A stretch of DNA of 42,745 bases from a virus. The position numbers were made by a program, and so were the translations under genes. Positions 21,359-28,449 of the stretch are shown piece by piece. The stretch lies in the IMG/VR virus record IMGVR_UViG_3300043399_000251, positions 1-42,745 of that record; one strand, written 5' to 3'. Every line of letters starts with the position of its first letter. Position 1 is the stretch's first letter. The notes beneath the pieces are model-generated. The model was not told the origin of the DNA and did no database searches. It saw only the letters and a list, made by a program, of their open reading frames with translations.

Positions 21359-21408
21359 AAGGGACTTCGTTCTGCCATGTCCCAAGTTCTTCGTCAAGAA
21401 CTTGTTTG

Positions 21409-21479
21409 AGCCTCTTGTTGGAATCGAACCAACACTTGTGCTTTACAAGAGCACTACACTACCATTATGTTAAAGAGGC
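21409..21479 (-). tRNA. tRNA-Thr (UGU)
   Basis: Acceptor GCCTCTT pairs with AAGAGGC and the discriminator is T. The D stem ACAT pairs with GTGT around AATGGTA. The anticodon arm is GTGCT-CTTGTAA-AGCAC with anticodon TGT, reading ACA. The T arm is GTTGG-TTCGATT-CCAAC. No CCA is encoded. It is the first gene after the promoter at 21495-21523. Confidence 0.92.
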
Positions 21480-21482
21480 GAA

Positions 21483-21510
21483 CTCCATAGGATAAATATA
21501 CCCTATGGAG
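21483..21510 (-). promoter_or_regulatory. Inverted repeat spanning the tRNA operon -10
   Basis: CTCCATAGG and CCTATGGAG (21483-21491, 21502-21510) form a 9-bp inverted repeat that encloses the -10 hexamer. It may be an operator. As RNA read from upstream it could also terminate the endolysin transcript, although no T tract follows. Confidence 0.5.
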
Positions 21511-21523
21511 AACGAAATGTCAA
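21495..21523 (-). promoter_or_regulatory. Leftward promoter of the tRNA / structured RNA / thioredoxin operon
   Basis: On the minus strand TTGACA (21523-21518) and TATATT (21500-21495) have 17 bp between them. It starts right after the endolysin stop codon. Transcription should begin about 10 nt before tRNA-Thr. Confidence 0.8.
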
Positions 21524-21526
21524 TAG

Positions 21527-22321
21527 CTACTTGACTTTTGCTGCAAGTTTTTTAAACTCTGCAAATGTTTTTGGACCAACAATTCCATCAGCAGCACCAA
21601 ATTTTGTATTTGCTTTTTGCCAAGCAATAACTGCCTTTTTAGTTACTGGACCATACTGACCATCTACTGCTTTTCCAGTTAGACCAACAGCCTTTTGAAT
21701 AACCTTGATATACTCTCCGACCTCACCTGGCTGGATTGGGTCATTTGGATATGCCGCTGGGTCATGTGGTTTTTCAGCCTTTGGCTTAAGAGCCTTTTCA
21801 GGACCTGGAAACTTTGGACGACCAAAGCCAACAATGCTAATCATTACATTGCCCTTATTCTTCTTGTATCCACGAACTTTCTTAAGAACCATGCCACCAT
21901 TTCTTTGGTCTCCAGTAACACCAGCAGTATTACCTTCAACGGTTGTCACAGTTCCATCGCCATTGTCTTTAATAACAATACCGACATGCGAAATTCGCTC
22001 GACACCATCTCCAGGAAAATTGAAATAAGCGACATCTCCTGGTTGTGGTTTTGCATCTTTTGCATCAAACCATGACTTTGCCTTTTGAAATGCTGCTGCT
22101 CCATTTGGTGTGTAGATTGTTGCCTTATCACCAGGAAGCTTAAATCCTGCTTGATTTGCACACCAGATTACAAATGAACCACACCATGCAACAAAGTTAG
22201 CACCTGTAAAAGCACCGTACTTGGTTTGATTATCTTTTGGACCTTCAACAACGCCGACTTCTTTGAGAGCAACCTCTACAAACTTTTCGGCAGTGCCAAG
22301 TTCCGCTGGTTTCTTAGCCAT
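21527..22321 (-). CDS. lysA: Endolysin: CHAP-like amidase/peptidase with peptidoglycan-binding domain
   Basis: The start at 22321 (MAKKPAELGTAEKFVEVALK) follows GAGGTAAA; the longer frame would run through tRNA-Glu. Residues about 10-170 form a CHAP/NlpC-P60-type domain with Cys47 in WCGSFVIWCANQAG, His112 in ISHVGIVI and TVEGNT at 127-132 as third active-site element, plus the QPGDVAYF turn. Residues about 195-262 match PG_binding_1 (YIKVIQKAVGLTGKAVDGQY, GPVTKKAVIAWQ, DGIVGPKTFAEFK). It cleaves peptidoglycan at the end of infection. There is no signal peptide, so a holin (8106-8523) should release it. It is far from those genes, which is unusual. Confidence 0.9.
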   Translation of the reverse strand: MAKKPAELGTAEKFVEVALKEVGVVEGPKDNQTKYGAFTGANFVAWCGSFVIWCANQAGFKLPGDKATIYTPNGAAAFQKAKSWFDAKDAKPQPGDVAYFNFPGDGVERISHVGIVIKDNGDGTVTTVEGNTAGVTGDQRNGGMVLKKVRGYKKNKGNVMISIVGFGRPKFPGPEKALKPKAEKPHDPAAYPNDPIQPGEVGEYIKVIQKAVGLTGKAVDGQYGPVTKKAVIAWQKANTKFGAADGIVGPKTFAEFKKLAAKVK

Positions 22322-22366
22322 ATATTTTTTACCTCTTCTAATTAGATTTGATAGCTTGGCTATCAG

Positions 22367-22439
22367 CACCCCCAACGAGATTCGAACTCGTGGTTTCTTC
22401 CGTGAGAGGGAAGCGTCATGACCGCTAGACCATGGGGGC
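22367..22439 (-). tRNA. tRNA-Glu (CUC)
   Basis: Acceptor GCCCCCA pairs with TGGGGGT, with a G-U first pair, and the discriminator is G. The D arm starts TGGTCTAGCGGTCATGAC. The anticodon arm is CTTCC-CTCTCAC-GGAAG with anticodon CTC, reading GAG. The T arm is ACGAG-TTCGAAT-CTCGT. No CCA is encoded. Confidence 0.92.
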
Positions 22440-22477
22440 TTAGATTGTGATTTTATCACAATGAGTATTTACATTAG

Positions 22478-22552
22478 CACCCCCTGCAGGATTCGAACCT
22501 GCGACCTAATGGGTAGAAGCCATTCGCTCTGAATCCGCTGAGCTAAGGGGGC
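22478..22552 (-). tRNA. tRNA-Arg (UCU)
   Basis: Acceptor GCCCCCT pairs with AGGGGGT, again with a G-U first pair, and the discriminator is G. The D arm is TAGCTCAGCGGATTCAGAGC. The anticodon arm is AATGG-CTTCTAC-CCATT with anticodon TCT, reading AGA. The T arm is GCAGG-TTCGAAT-CCTGC. It lies 5 bp after the stop of the gene at 22558. Confidence 0.92.
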
Positions 22553-22557
22553 AATTT

Positions 22558-22791
22558 TTAGTTAGCTGCAGGTGAAGGTTTTGCGTTAATGAATTCTCTA
22601 TCATCAATAATTTCAAAAGCATATTCACGAATCTTAGATTCGCTTTTAGTGAAATGATGACCACAGAAAAATAGGTCACCATTAATACCATTTACCCATA
22701 CAAATGCTTCTGCATTGCATGCGTCACAACGGTCAGCCGTTGTTGTTTGTCGCTGTTTAACTGTTTCTTGTGTCTCTACTGTCTCTGTCAT
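22558..22791 (-). CDS. DUF7455-like zinc-binding protein, 77 aa
   Basis: The core DRCDACNAEAFVWVNGINGD with LFFCGHHF and a helical REYAFEIIDD end matches a small actinobacterial family (DRCDACGA.A.V......L.FCAHH). CxxC plus CxHH is a zinc knuckle. The ATG is 7 nt from the TATACT of a consensus promoter with no Shine-Dalgarno, so the mRNA is probably leaderless. It is followed at once by tRNA-Arg, and the promoter likely also serves tRNA-Glu and the endolysin. Confidence 0.8.
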   Translation of the reverse strand: MTETVETQETVKQRQTTTADRCDACNAEAFVWVNGINGDLFFCGHHFTKSESKIREYAFEIIDDREFINAKPSPAAN

Positions 22792-22798
22792 AAGGATA

Positions 22799-22827
22799 AG
22801 TATATAACAATATTAGTCAGTTGTCAA
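22799..22827 (-). promoter_or_regulatory. Leftward promoter, TTGACA-N17-TATACT
   Basis: On the minus strand TTGACA (22827-22822) and TATACT (22804-22799) are 17 bp apart. The ATG at 22791 is 7 nt past the -10. The promoter covers the end of the upstream gene and leads into the DUF7455-like gene, two tRNAs and the endolysin. Confidence 0.8.
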
Positions 22828-23094
22828 GTGTTTTTCAAAACGAGTATCGGACAAATACCCCATTGCTTTTTCTGTCTTTTTCCATTCTTCTGGAAGCATT
22901 TCAACTAGACCTAGTGCTCTAGCTCTACGAATAATATGACGCTTTGCTGCAGCATAATTTCCAGCTCTACCGACAGACTGTATGGCGTTTTGAAGGTCTG
23001 CTTCATCTGCAATTGGAAATGAGCCATCTTTCATTGCTTGCCCATTGGCAGCCATTCTGCGTCTTTGTGATGCTGAATAATCTCTTTTTTCCAC
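22813..23094 (-). CDS. DUF6582-like protein, 93 aa
   Basis: The GTG at 23094 overlaps the previous TAG as TAGTG and gives MEKRDYSASQRRRMAANGQA; a GTG at 23103 is also possible. The segment KDGSFPIADEADLQNAIQSV, RAGNYAAAKRHIIRRARALG is the DUF6582 pattern, frequent in actinophage head genes and often fused to the capsid maturation protease. Here it stands alone, behind the gene at 23094. A head-assembly role is inferred from context. Confidence 0.75.
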   Translation of the reverse strand: MEKRDYSASQRRRMAANGQAMKDGSFPIADEADLQNAIQSVGRAGNYAAAKRHIIRRARALGLVEMLPEEWKKTEKAMGYLSDTRFEKHLTTD

Positions 23095-23792
23095 TACTTC
23101 CACTTCCTTAAATCAAACGCTGAGCCAGACCATTTCTTCATGTTTTTAATCTGGTTCCATTTAGTGCGAGACCAAGAAAATCCTGCATCTCCACCCCATA
23201 AGTCCCAAGCAACTCTACCTGGACTTGGAAAACCTTCTTCACCAGAATTAAATCCAGTGGCTTGCTTATCTACTTCGTGACGAGAAAAGAAAGAGTACAT
23301 TCTTGCAACTGTAGATGGAGTAAGATTAGTTCCATTTACAATTTGATTTGCACGAGCAAGACCAACTCTTGTTCCTCCACGCTTTCCTTCTGCTTTCCAT
23401 GCTAACGCTCTACGAGCAGCAGCCTTCATGCCATCGGTTGGACGAAGATTAATATCTGCCTTATACATTTCATCATACTTTTCCCAGTCTTCCATGTCGT
23501 CTTCATCATCATCCATATTTTCCATAGAATGACCTTCAAGGGTCTCTAGTCTTTCGGCATCAGAATGCATCATGCCAATGCTGAATGGGGTAGGCATCCA
23601 CTGACCGCCTTCTTCTTCCATGTAAATTCTAACTGACATTGCTGGATTTTCTGGTGGCATAGACTCAAGTGCATATCTATCTCCTGGAGTTCCGAGAGTT
23701 CCACCCTCAATCATAATGTGTTCTACACGACCATGAACTACTCCAGCAGCAGTTCTGCCCATTACATAGTCGCCTTCTTTAATGTGTGCCAT
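23094..23792 (-). CDS. Phage head-module protein with DUF2945-like N-terminus, 232 aa
   Basis: Residues 1-65 (IKEGDYVMGRTAAGVVHGRV) resemble a Tudor/SH3-like DUF2945 domain. An acidic linker follows (DDDEDDMEDWEKYDE). The C-terminal part (MKAAARRALAWKAEGKRGGT, LARANQIVNGTNLTPSTVAR, FFSRHEVDK, GRVAWDLWGGDAGFSWS) is a widely spread phage domain usually attached to portal or protease genes; its function is unknown. The ATG is 6 nt from a TATAAT, predicting a leaderless mRNA. Confidence 0.75.
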   Translation of the reverse strand: MAHIKEGDYVMGRTAAGVVHGRVEHIMIEGGTLGTPGDRYALESMPPENPAMSVRIYMEEEGGQWMPTPFSIGMMHSDAERLETLEGHSMENMDDDEDDMEDWEKYDEMYKADINLRPTDGMKAAARRALAWKAEGKRGGTRVGLARANQIVNGTNLTPSTVARMYSFFSRHEVDKQATGFNSGEEGFPSPGRVAWDLWGGDAGFSWSRTKWNQIKNMKKWSGSAFDLRKWK

Positions 23793-23795
23793 AGG

Positions 23796-24164
23796 TTAAT
23801 TATACCCTTCTTTTTTACTTAAATCATTAAATATCTGTATGAATAGGACAAATTCATCTTCTTCAAGCTCTTCTTTTGCCTTTATGTGGTCAAGGCTATT
23901 CTCGTTCAGGCTGATGTTCCAGTCACCTTCTTCATTTATTGGATTCATCTCAATAAATCCTTTATTCCAGATACCAAATAGCGTATCATTTACGATTTGT
24001 TCATGAATCTCATAGAATTCTGGCATTGTTAAAAGCTCGTCTGAAAATCTATATAGTGGATTTCCATCTGGTGTATATCCAACTACAATTAAATATCCTT
24101 CATCTACAAACAACCTAAACATTTCAGCTATTTCTTCCTGACTAATTTCAAAATCGTCTTCCAT
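23796..24164 (-). CDS. Hypothetical acidic protein, 122 aa
   Basis: The ATG follows GGAGG. The first 55 residues (EISQEEIAEMFRLFVDEGYL, VVGYTPDGNPLYRFSDELL) look like a winged-helix DNA-binding fold, the rest is acidic and helical. It sits between the terminase large subunit and the head-module gene. It may be a packaging accessory protein; not recognised. Confidence 0.6.
   Translation of the reverse strand: MEDDFEISQEEIAEMFRLFVDEGYLIVVGYTPDGNPLYRFSDELLTMPEFYEIHEQIVNDTLFGIWNKGFIEMNPINEEGDWNISLNENSLDHIKAKEELEEDEFVLFIQIFNDLSKKEGYN
23799..23804 (-). promoter_or_regulatory. TATAAT hexamer 6 nt before the start at 23792
   Basis: The minus strand reads GGGTATAATTAACCTATG. The -35 region is weak. 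Position and sequence match the other leaderless starts of this phage. Confidence 0.5.
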
Positions 24165-24172
24165 ATGCCCTC

Positions 24173-25954
24173 CTATATCATTCCGATATTAATTAAGTAA
24201 TCTTTCATGTTATCTGGCATATTCCTTTTAGGTGCATAGATAACATTATCTTCTTGCTCTCTTCTTTCATCTCTACCTAGCGAAGCATATGTATGAATTT
24301 CAACTTCACGCACTCCCATGTCTTTTGGAGTTCCAGAAATAGCATTGTATATTGCTCCACAAACAGCATCCGATAAGTCTTTAGAACCTTTTCTTGGATG
24401 GTCTACTTTATCTCTTACAATTCTTAATTGAACAAGCTCGTCTCTTAGTAATTGAATGGCTGGACCAACAATTCTTTCTTCAGAAACTAACATTTTCATA
24501 TCCTCGTAGTGCTTTTTTGCAACAGATAGGGTTTCAGTATTGATTCCGTAAGCTTTTAGCTCATTCATAATGTCAAACGAGTTCCATCTGTCAAAGGTTA
24601 CTTTCTTAACTCTAAATCCACGATTTCTAACATCTAGAATGTAGTTTTTAACATCTGTAAAGTTTACAGGATTATCTGCTGTTGGAGTCCACCAACGAAC
24701 TACATCTACTACAACAATAGGAACTACAATATCTATATCATTTATTGTATGAGTTTTTACCCATTTCTCAACATGTGCTAGTGCTACTGCACAATGGTCA
24801 TGCTTTTGGGCTAAGTCAACATGCATAAAGTATTGCTTATTGTCATCTGGTACAAACCACTCTGCAAACCTTCCACCGTCATCAAGTGCAATCTGTGTCT
24901 GGTTAAAGCAGACCTCAATCTTCTCCTTTGAAGGGAAAAAAGCATCTACTGCATCTGGTGGCATACACGCAAATCTAGATAGTGCATCTAGTCTATTTGT
25001 TAAGAACTGAATCTTAAAGTCTTCAATCTTTCTTGTTGGGTTTACTTCCCAGGTTGGTCTACGCAAAGCAAATACCTTTGGCACTGCATATGCATTAATA
25101 TGGTCTTCTTCCCATTGAATTGTAAATCTATTATTGGGGTCAAATGGGTCTCCCTCTTCATCAATCAGAAATTCGTGCTCTCTAATCATAACTTCTTTAT
25201 CTGCAACTACAGCATTGTATCTTGTTTGAATGTAGTCATTCTTATAGCGGGGAAATGAAAGAAGAATTACTTTACCAAAGTCTGGAAAACGAGAGTCTAC
25301 TGATGCACGATACATATCATAGATAGCTCCAGCAGTTTTTGCTTGGTCGTGACCTGTAGTATTTTCAGTAGCGAAACCAGAAATCTCGTCAAGGATGATT
25401 GCAATAACATTGTATCCCTCAAAAGCTTCTCTTTCTGAGTGACCAGAGTGACAGTTAATAGACTTATCAAACTTAATCATCTGTGCTTTAGGGTCATATT
25501 TTCCAGCAAACCAAGGGCTATTTTCAATACGCTTTTTAAAGTTATCAAAGAAAACATTCTTTGCCTGTTCTGCGTTAATAGCAATATTAATGATATCAAT
25601 TGAATCCCCTGGTGGCTTTCCATAATATCTTGCAGGGTCTCTTAGGCATAGCAAAAGATAAACCATATAGGAAACAGCAATAGTAGACATATAGTCTTTA
25701 CCAGAACCTTTACCCAACTGAAGAATAACCTCGTTCATGGTCTGCTTCCATCTCTTAGAACCTTCTTCTTCTCCATAAAGATGAATTAAGGTTTCTTTTT
25801 TATAGATTTGTGACATTGCACGAATAGATGTATATTGATATTCTGATAGTGGTGGTAGTCCAAGGTAATCTTTGCTAGTTACAAACTCTTCAATAGTTAC
25901 TGGTCTTTCTTCAAAGTCCTCACCACCTAGCATGTCAATAATGTCATCAAACAT
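24173..25954 (-). CDS. terL: Terminase large subunit
   Basis: The 593-aa motor protein has a Walker A-type ILQLGKGSGKDYMSTI (about 77-92), Walker B IAIILDE (184-190) with the catalytic Glu, and the coupling segment following. The nuclease domain starts with FMHVDLAQKHDHCAVAL (Asp380), then KKVTFDRWNS and a late Asp in KDLSDAVCGAIYNA. It packages DNA into the prohead and cuts it. The start overlaps the stop of the small subunit gene as TAATG. Confidence 0.93.
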   Translation of the reverse strand: MFDDIIDMLGGEDFEERPVTIEEFVTSKDYLGLPPLSEYQYTSIRAMSQIYKKETLIHLYGEEEGSKRWKQTMNEVILQLGKGSGKDYMSTIAVSYMVYLLLCLRDPARYYGKPPGDSIDIINIAINAEQAKNVFFDNFKKRIENSPWFAGKYDPKAQMIKFDKSINCHSGHSEREAFEGYNVIAIILDEISGFATENTTGHDQAKTAGAIYDMYRASVDSRFPDFGKVILLSFPRYKNDYIQTRYNAVVADKEVMIREHEFLIDEEGDPFDPNNRFTIQWEEDHINAYAVPKVFALRRPTWEVNPTRKIEDFKIQFLTNRLDALSRFACMPPDAVDAFFPSKEKIEVCFNQTQIALDDGGRFAEWFVPDDNKQYFMHVDLAQKHDHCAVALAHVEKWVKTHTINDIDIVVPIVVVDVVRWWTPTADNPVNFTDVKNYILDVRNRGFRVKKVTFDRWNSFDIMNELKAYGINTETLSVAKKHYEDMKMLVSEERIVGPAIQLLRDELVQLRIVRDKVDHPRKGSKDLSDAVCGAIYNAISGTPKDMGVREVEIHTYASLGRDERREQEDNVIYAPKRNMPDNMKDYLINIGMI

Positions 25955-26469
25955 TAGAATGCCTCTGCTTTATCTGTTACTTCACTAAGTCTAGCCATAA
26001 CCTTTGGCTTGCATGTATCGCACTGAGATACAACATCTTTGATAATATCTGCTAGAAGTTGCTGCTTTTCTTCTGTTGCAATAATCTTTTCAGCCATTTC
26101 GTTATTTTCAAGTACGCCAGCTTTTTGTAGCATATCAATTTGTTTTTGTTGAATATCGGCTACAAGTTTAACTGCAGCAGTACGCTGTGCTAAGTTTTGT
26201 GTGTTTGTTGCCTCTTGGATAATGTCCCAAGCTTCTTTAATTAACATTGAATAATGAGCATCTGCACCACTCAATGCTTCTCTTGCTCGCATTTGAACTT
26301 GTCTATCAGACTGAACAACTCCACGCCATTCATTCAAATACTCAATTACATCTTTACGAGTAAAGCCAGTAATCTTTGCAATTTTTGTAGGGTCAGTATT
26401 TCCTTTAAGAAACTCATTAACAACTCTGTTAATTCTTTCCCAATGGTCTGCTAATTCTAAATCAGACAT
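25954..26469 (-). CDS. terS: Probable terminase small subunit
   Basis: The 171-aa protein begins with a helix-turn-helix-like segment (KGNTDPTKIAKITGFTRKDV, YLNEWRGVVQ). A long helical region follows (AAVKLVADIQQKQIDMLQKA) and a C-terminal CDTCKPK. Position directly upstream of terL, with a TAATG overlap, and the fold layout fit the DNA-recognition subunit. The sequence is not diagnostic by itself. Confidence 0.75.
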   Translation of the reverse strand: MSDLELADHWERINRVVNEFLKGNTDPTKIAKITGFTRKDVIEYLNEWRGVVQSDRQVQMRAREALSGADAHYSMLIKEAWDIIQEATNTQNLAQRTAAVKLVADIQQKQIDMLQKAGVLENNEMAEKIIATEEKQQLLADIIKDVVSQCDTCKPKVMARLSEVTDKAEAF

Positions 26470-26740
26470 CTTTCTTTACACGCTTCTTTCTAACTTTTAC
26501 CAAGCCTTTGAGTCTGTCAATATAAAACGCTCTATATCCACCAGAGTTATAGCAGTCAACCCATGTGACATCTTTTTCTGTGTGGTAGACAACCCTTTGG
26601 AATATAAATACTCCTCTTTCTCCCTTAATCTTGATTTGCATTCCTGGGAGAATAGTATCTCTGCCATGCTGGTGTTGATAGCTTATATTCCAGAATGGGT
26701 TTTCTTCTTGAACACTTTTATATTGTTTTCTTCTAGCCAT
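26462..26740 (-). CDS. Hypothetical protein, 92 aa
   Basis: A basic, beta-rich protein (PGMQIKIKGERGVFIFQRVV, VTWVDCYNSGGYRAFYIDRL) that resembles a small SH3-like phage fold, DUF7246-type. It overlaps both the terminase small subunit and the FmdB-like gene. Function unknown. Confidence 0.65.
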   Translation of the reverse strand: MARRKQYKSVQEENPFWNISYQHQHGRDTILPGMQIKIKGERGVFIFQRVVYHTEKDVTWVDCYNSGGYRAFYIDRLKGLVKVRKKRVKKDV

Positions 26741-26916
26741 TATCCACCTGTACTATAAAATCCAGAACCCTTAAATTGAATTTGGGGGGTTGTAAAAGAC
26801 CTAGACATTGTATATCCACACTTTTCGCAAATAACAGCGTCATCTCTTTCATCTACAGACCTGGCTAGGTCTTTAGATATATCACACTCTATACATGTAT
26901 ACTGATAAGTAGGCAT
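26740..26916 (-). CDS. FmdB-like zinc ribbon protein, 58 aa
   Basis: MPTYQYTCIECDISKD with CEKCGYTMSRSFTTPQIQF and GSGFYSTGG matches the FmdB zinc-ribbon family (Cys8, 11, 30, 33). The ATG at 26916 is 6 nt after a TATAAT, so the mRNA is probably leaderless. The TAA overlaps the next ATG as TAATG. FmdB-type ribbons are common in actinophages; their partner is unknown. Confidence 0.85.
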   Translation of the reverse strand: MPTYQYTCIECDISKDLARSVDERDDAVICEKCGYTMSRSFTTPQIQFKGSGFYSTGG

Positions 26917-26922
26917 AGTCCT

Positions 26923-26928
26923 ATTATA
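26923..26928 (-). promoter_or_regulatory. TATAAT hexamer 6 nt before the FmdB-like gene
   Basis: The minus strand reads GGGTATAATAGGACTATG. No good -35 is present at 16-18 bp. Confidence 0.5.
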
Positions 26929-26930
26929 CC

Positions 26931-27275
26931 CTATCCTTGTAACTTTCGGTAGACCTTTTTTAGAATAAGATATCCAATTAGGTCGTCAATATCGTTATCT
27001 CCGTCATAGGATGTACCCCTCATTAACCTTGATAATTTGTCGTCAATACGGACATTTAACTGCTCTTCCGTATCTGACTTTGATAGAATTCTTAGTGGTT
27101 CTAGGGCTGAGTTTCCATAAGCCTTATTTTTACCAATTAAAAAGTCTTTAATTTCATCGCAAACTATTGCAATAACTTCTTGTGTCTCGTTCATAGGTTT
27201 ATTCCTTAATTTGTTTGTCATATATGGTTCGTAATATGTGTCAGAAATCCAGTCTCTGTGTATGTATTCTTTCAT
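26931..27275 (-). CDS. DUF1599-type nucleotide-modification-associated protein, 114 aa
   Basis: The pattern IKDFLIGKNKAYGNSALEPL, LNVRIDDKLSRLMRG and DNDIDDLIGYLILKKVYRK matches DUF1599 (Nmad1-type), seen in many phages and linked to nucleotide or base modification. An internal ATG (MNETQEVI) at 27194 could be the true start. It follows the second glycosyltransferase, overlapping it by 4 bp. Confidence 0.75.
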   Translation of the reverse strand: MKEYIHRDWISDTYYEPYMTNKLRNKPMNETQEVIAIVCDEIKDFLIGKNKAYGNSALEPLRILSKSDTEEQLNVRIDDKLSRLMRGTSYDGDNDIDDLIGYLILKKVYRKLQG

Positions 27276-28300
27276 TTCATTCCCTCTGCTATTTCCTTAA
27301 GTCTTGGAATTGCGTATTTTTCCAGTACATCTTCCCAATTCCATTCTTTATGTACCTTAATTGCTAAATTAGCACTTTCAATAAACTCTTTTTCTCTATT
27401 CTCATAAACTTCCCTCATGAGCTTTTTAATAGACTCTTTTTGTGGCTGATATATTGTTCCAAAATATGTATCCTTTAAGTATTGTGGCATGTTGCTTGGA
27501 ACTGGAACAATATCACTATCTATTTTATGTTTGATTAGGTCTTTGTACTCAGCCCATTCCCAGCTAGAAATTACTGGCATTCCTGTACCCATACATTCTA
27601 ATGGAATCATTCCAAATCCTTCACCCCATGAAGGATATACTAAACAGTGTGTATTGTGTAAGAGTTTTAAATAATCTGAAAAACTTAAAGAGTCTTTTAT
27701 AACTTTAATATTCTTGTATAGTCTTTCTGGTGGCAGCATTTTCCCATTACCATCGTCAACAAGAACTGTGTGACCCTGCGGATATGCCTTGATAATAAGC
27801 ATTACATCTTCTCGTTCACCAAACTCTTCAATAAAAGCCTCTACAGTTACCTGTCCACCTTTACGAATATAAGGCTCTCCAATATGAAGAAATGCAAAAA
27901 CTCCATTGTCTTTTCTTTTTGCTGGAACAAATCTTCCACCGATTCCATGGGGAACAACACGAACTGGTTTATCTACTATTTTAGCAAATGCCTTAGCTGT
28001 CCAAGAAGATGTTGCCCAGATTTCATCACCTTTATTCAAGCACCAAGCCCAATCTTTTGATATTTCCGTAGTCTCGTGAGCAGAATACAATATGTTATAA
28101 CAATTAGCTAGCATAATATGATGGTATGGAACTGCAAACGAAATATTGATGTCAGCCATGTGGTCTAGTCTAGACATCTCAAATCCAGACTGCTCTAGTG
28201 TTTCATATATCCTATGGCTTGCAGTAGAATATCCAGAATCACCAGCAGAGTAATCTGAATACATTGTCGAGCCTGTAAGATTTATTTTTATCTTTTCCAT
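27272..28300 (-). CDS. Glycosyltransferase, GT4 family
   Basis: The 342-aa protein has the C-terminal GT4 features: RVVPHGIGGRFVPAKRK, AFLHIGEPYIRKGGQVTVEA, and PSWGEGFGMIPLECMGTGMP with the donor-binding Glu pair. The N-terminus lies in STASHRIYETLEQSGFEMSR. It is distinct from the glycosyltransferase at 12148. The neighbouring DUF1599-like gene suggests a link to DNA base modification, but a surface target is equally possible. Confidence 0.87.
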   Translation of the reverse strand: MEKIKINLTGSTMYSDYSAGDSGYSTASHRIYETLEQSGFEMSRLDHMADINISFAVPYHHIMLANCYNILYSAHETTEISKDWAWCLNKGDEIWATSSWTAKAFAKIVDKPVRVVPHGIGGRFVPAKRKDNGVFAFLHIGEPYIRKGGQVTVEAFIEEFGEREDVMLIIKAYPQGHTVLVDDGNGKMLPPERLYKNIKVIKDSLSFSDYLKLLHNTHCLVYPSWGEGFGMIPLECMGTGMPVISSWEWAEYKDLIKHKIDSDIVPVPSNMPQYLKDTYFGTIYQPQKESIKKLMREVYENREKEFIESANLAIKVHKEWNWEDVLEKYAIPRLKEIAEGMK

Positions 28301-28449
28301 GTTCTCTGATTTCTAATAAGGTTATGCTTTTCAAGTGCTCTTTGTATGGTCATGTGGCTAACGCCAGCCTCTTCTGCCATCTCCTTGATACCTTTTCTTT
28401 CAACTACATATCTTTTATGCAGCCAAGTTTTTGATTCGTATAGTTTCAC
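28288..28449 (-). CDS. Small helix-turn-helix protein, 53 aa
   Basis: The GTG at 28449 overlaps the RuvC stop as TAGTG. The product (VVERKGIKEMAEEAGVSHMT, IQRALEKHNLI) is a clean helix-turn-helix of the kind found in sigma-region-4 or Hin-like domains. It may be a small regulator or DNA-binding accessory factor. Confidence 0.7.
   Translation of the reverse strand: MKLYESKTWLHKRYVVERKGIKEMAEEAGVSHMTIQRALEKHNLIRNQRTWKR

Noticed and set aside
21000-21410. GOLLD or ROOL giant phage RNA
   Set aside because: The two structured elements are only 103 and 140 nt, far shorter than those families, and the hairpins do not match what I know of them.
22322-22459. Long N-terminal extension of the endolysin
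   Set aside because: It would be read through tRNA-Glu; a good start with ribosome binding site exists at 22321.
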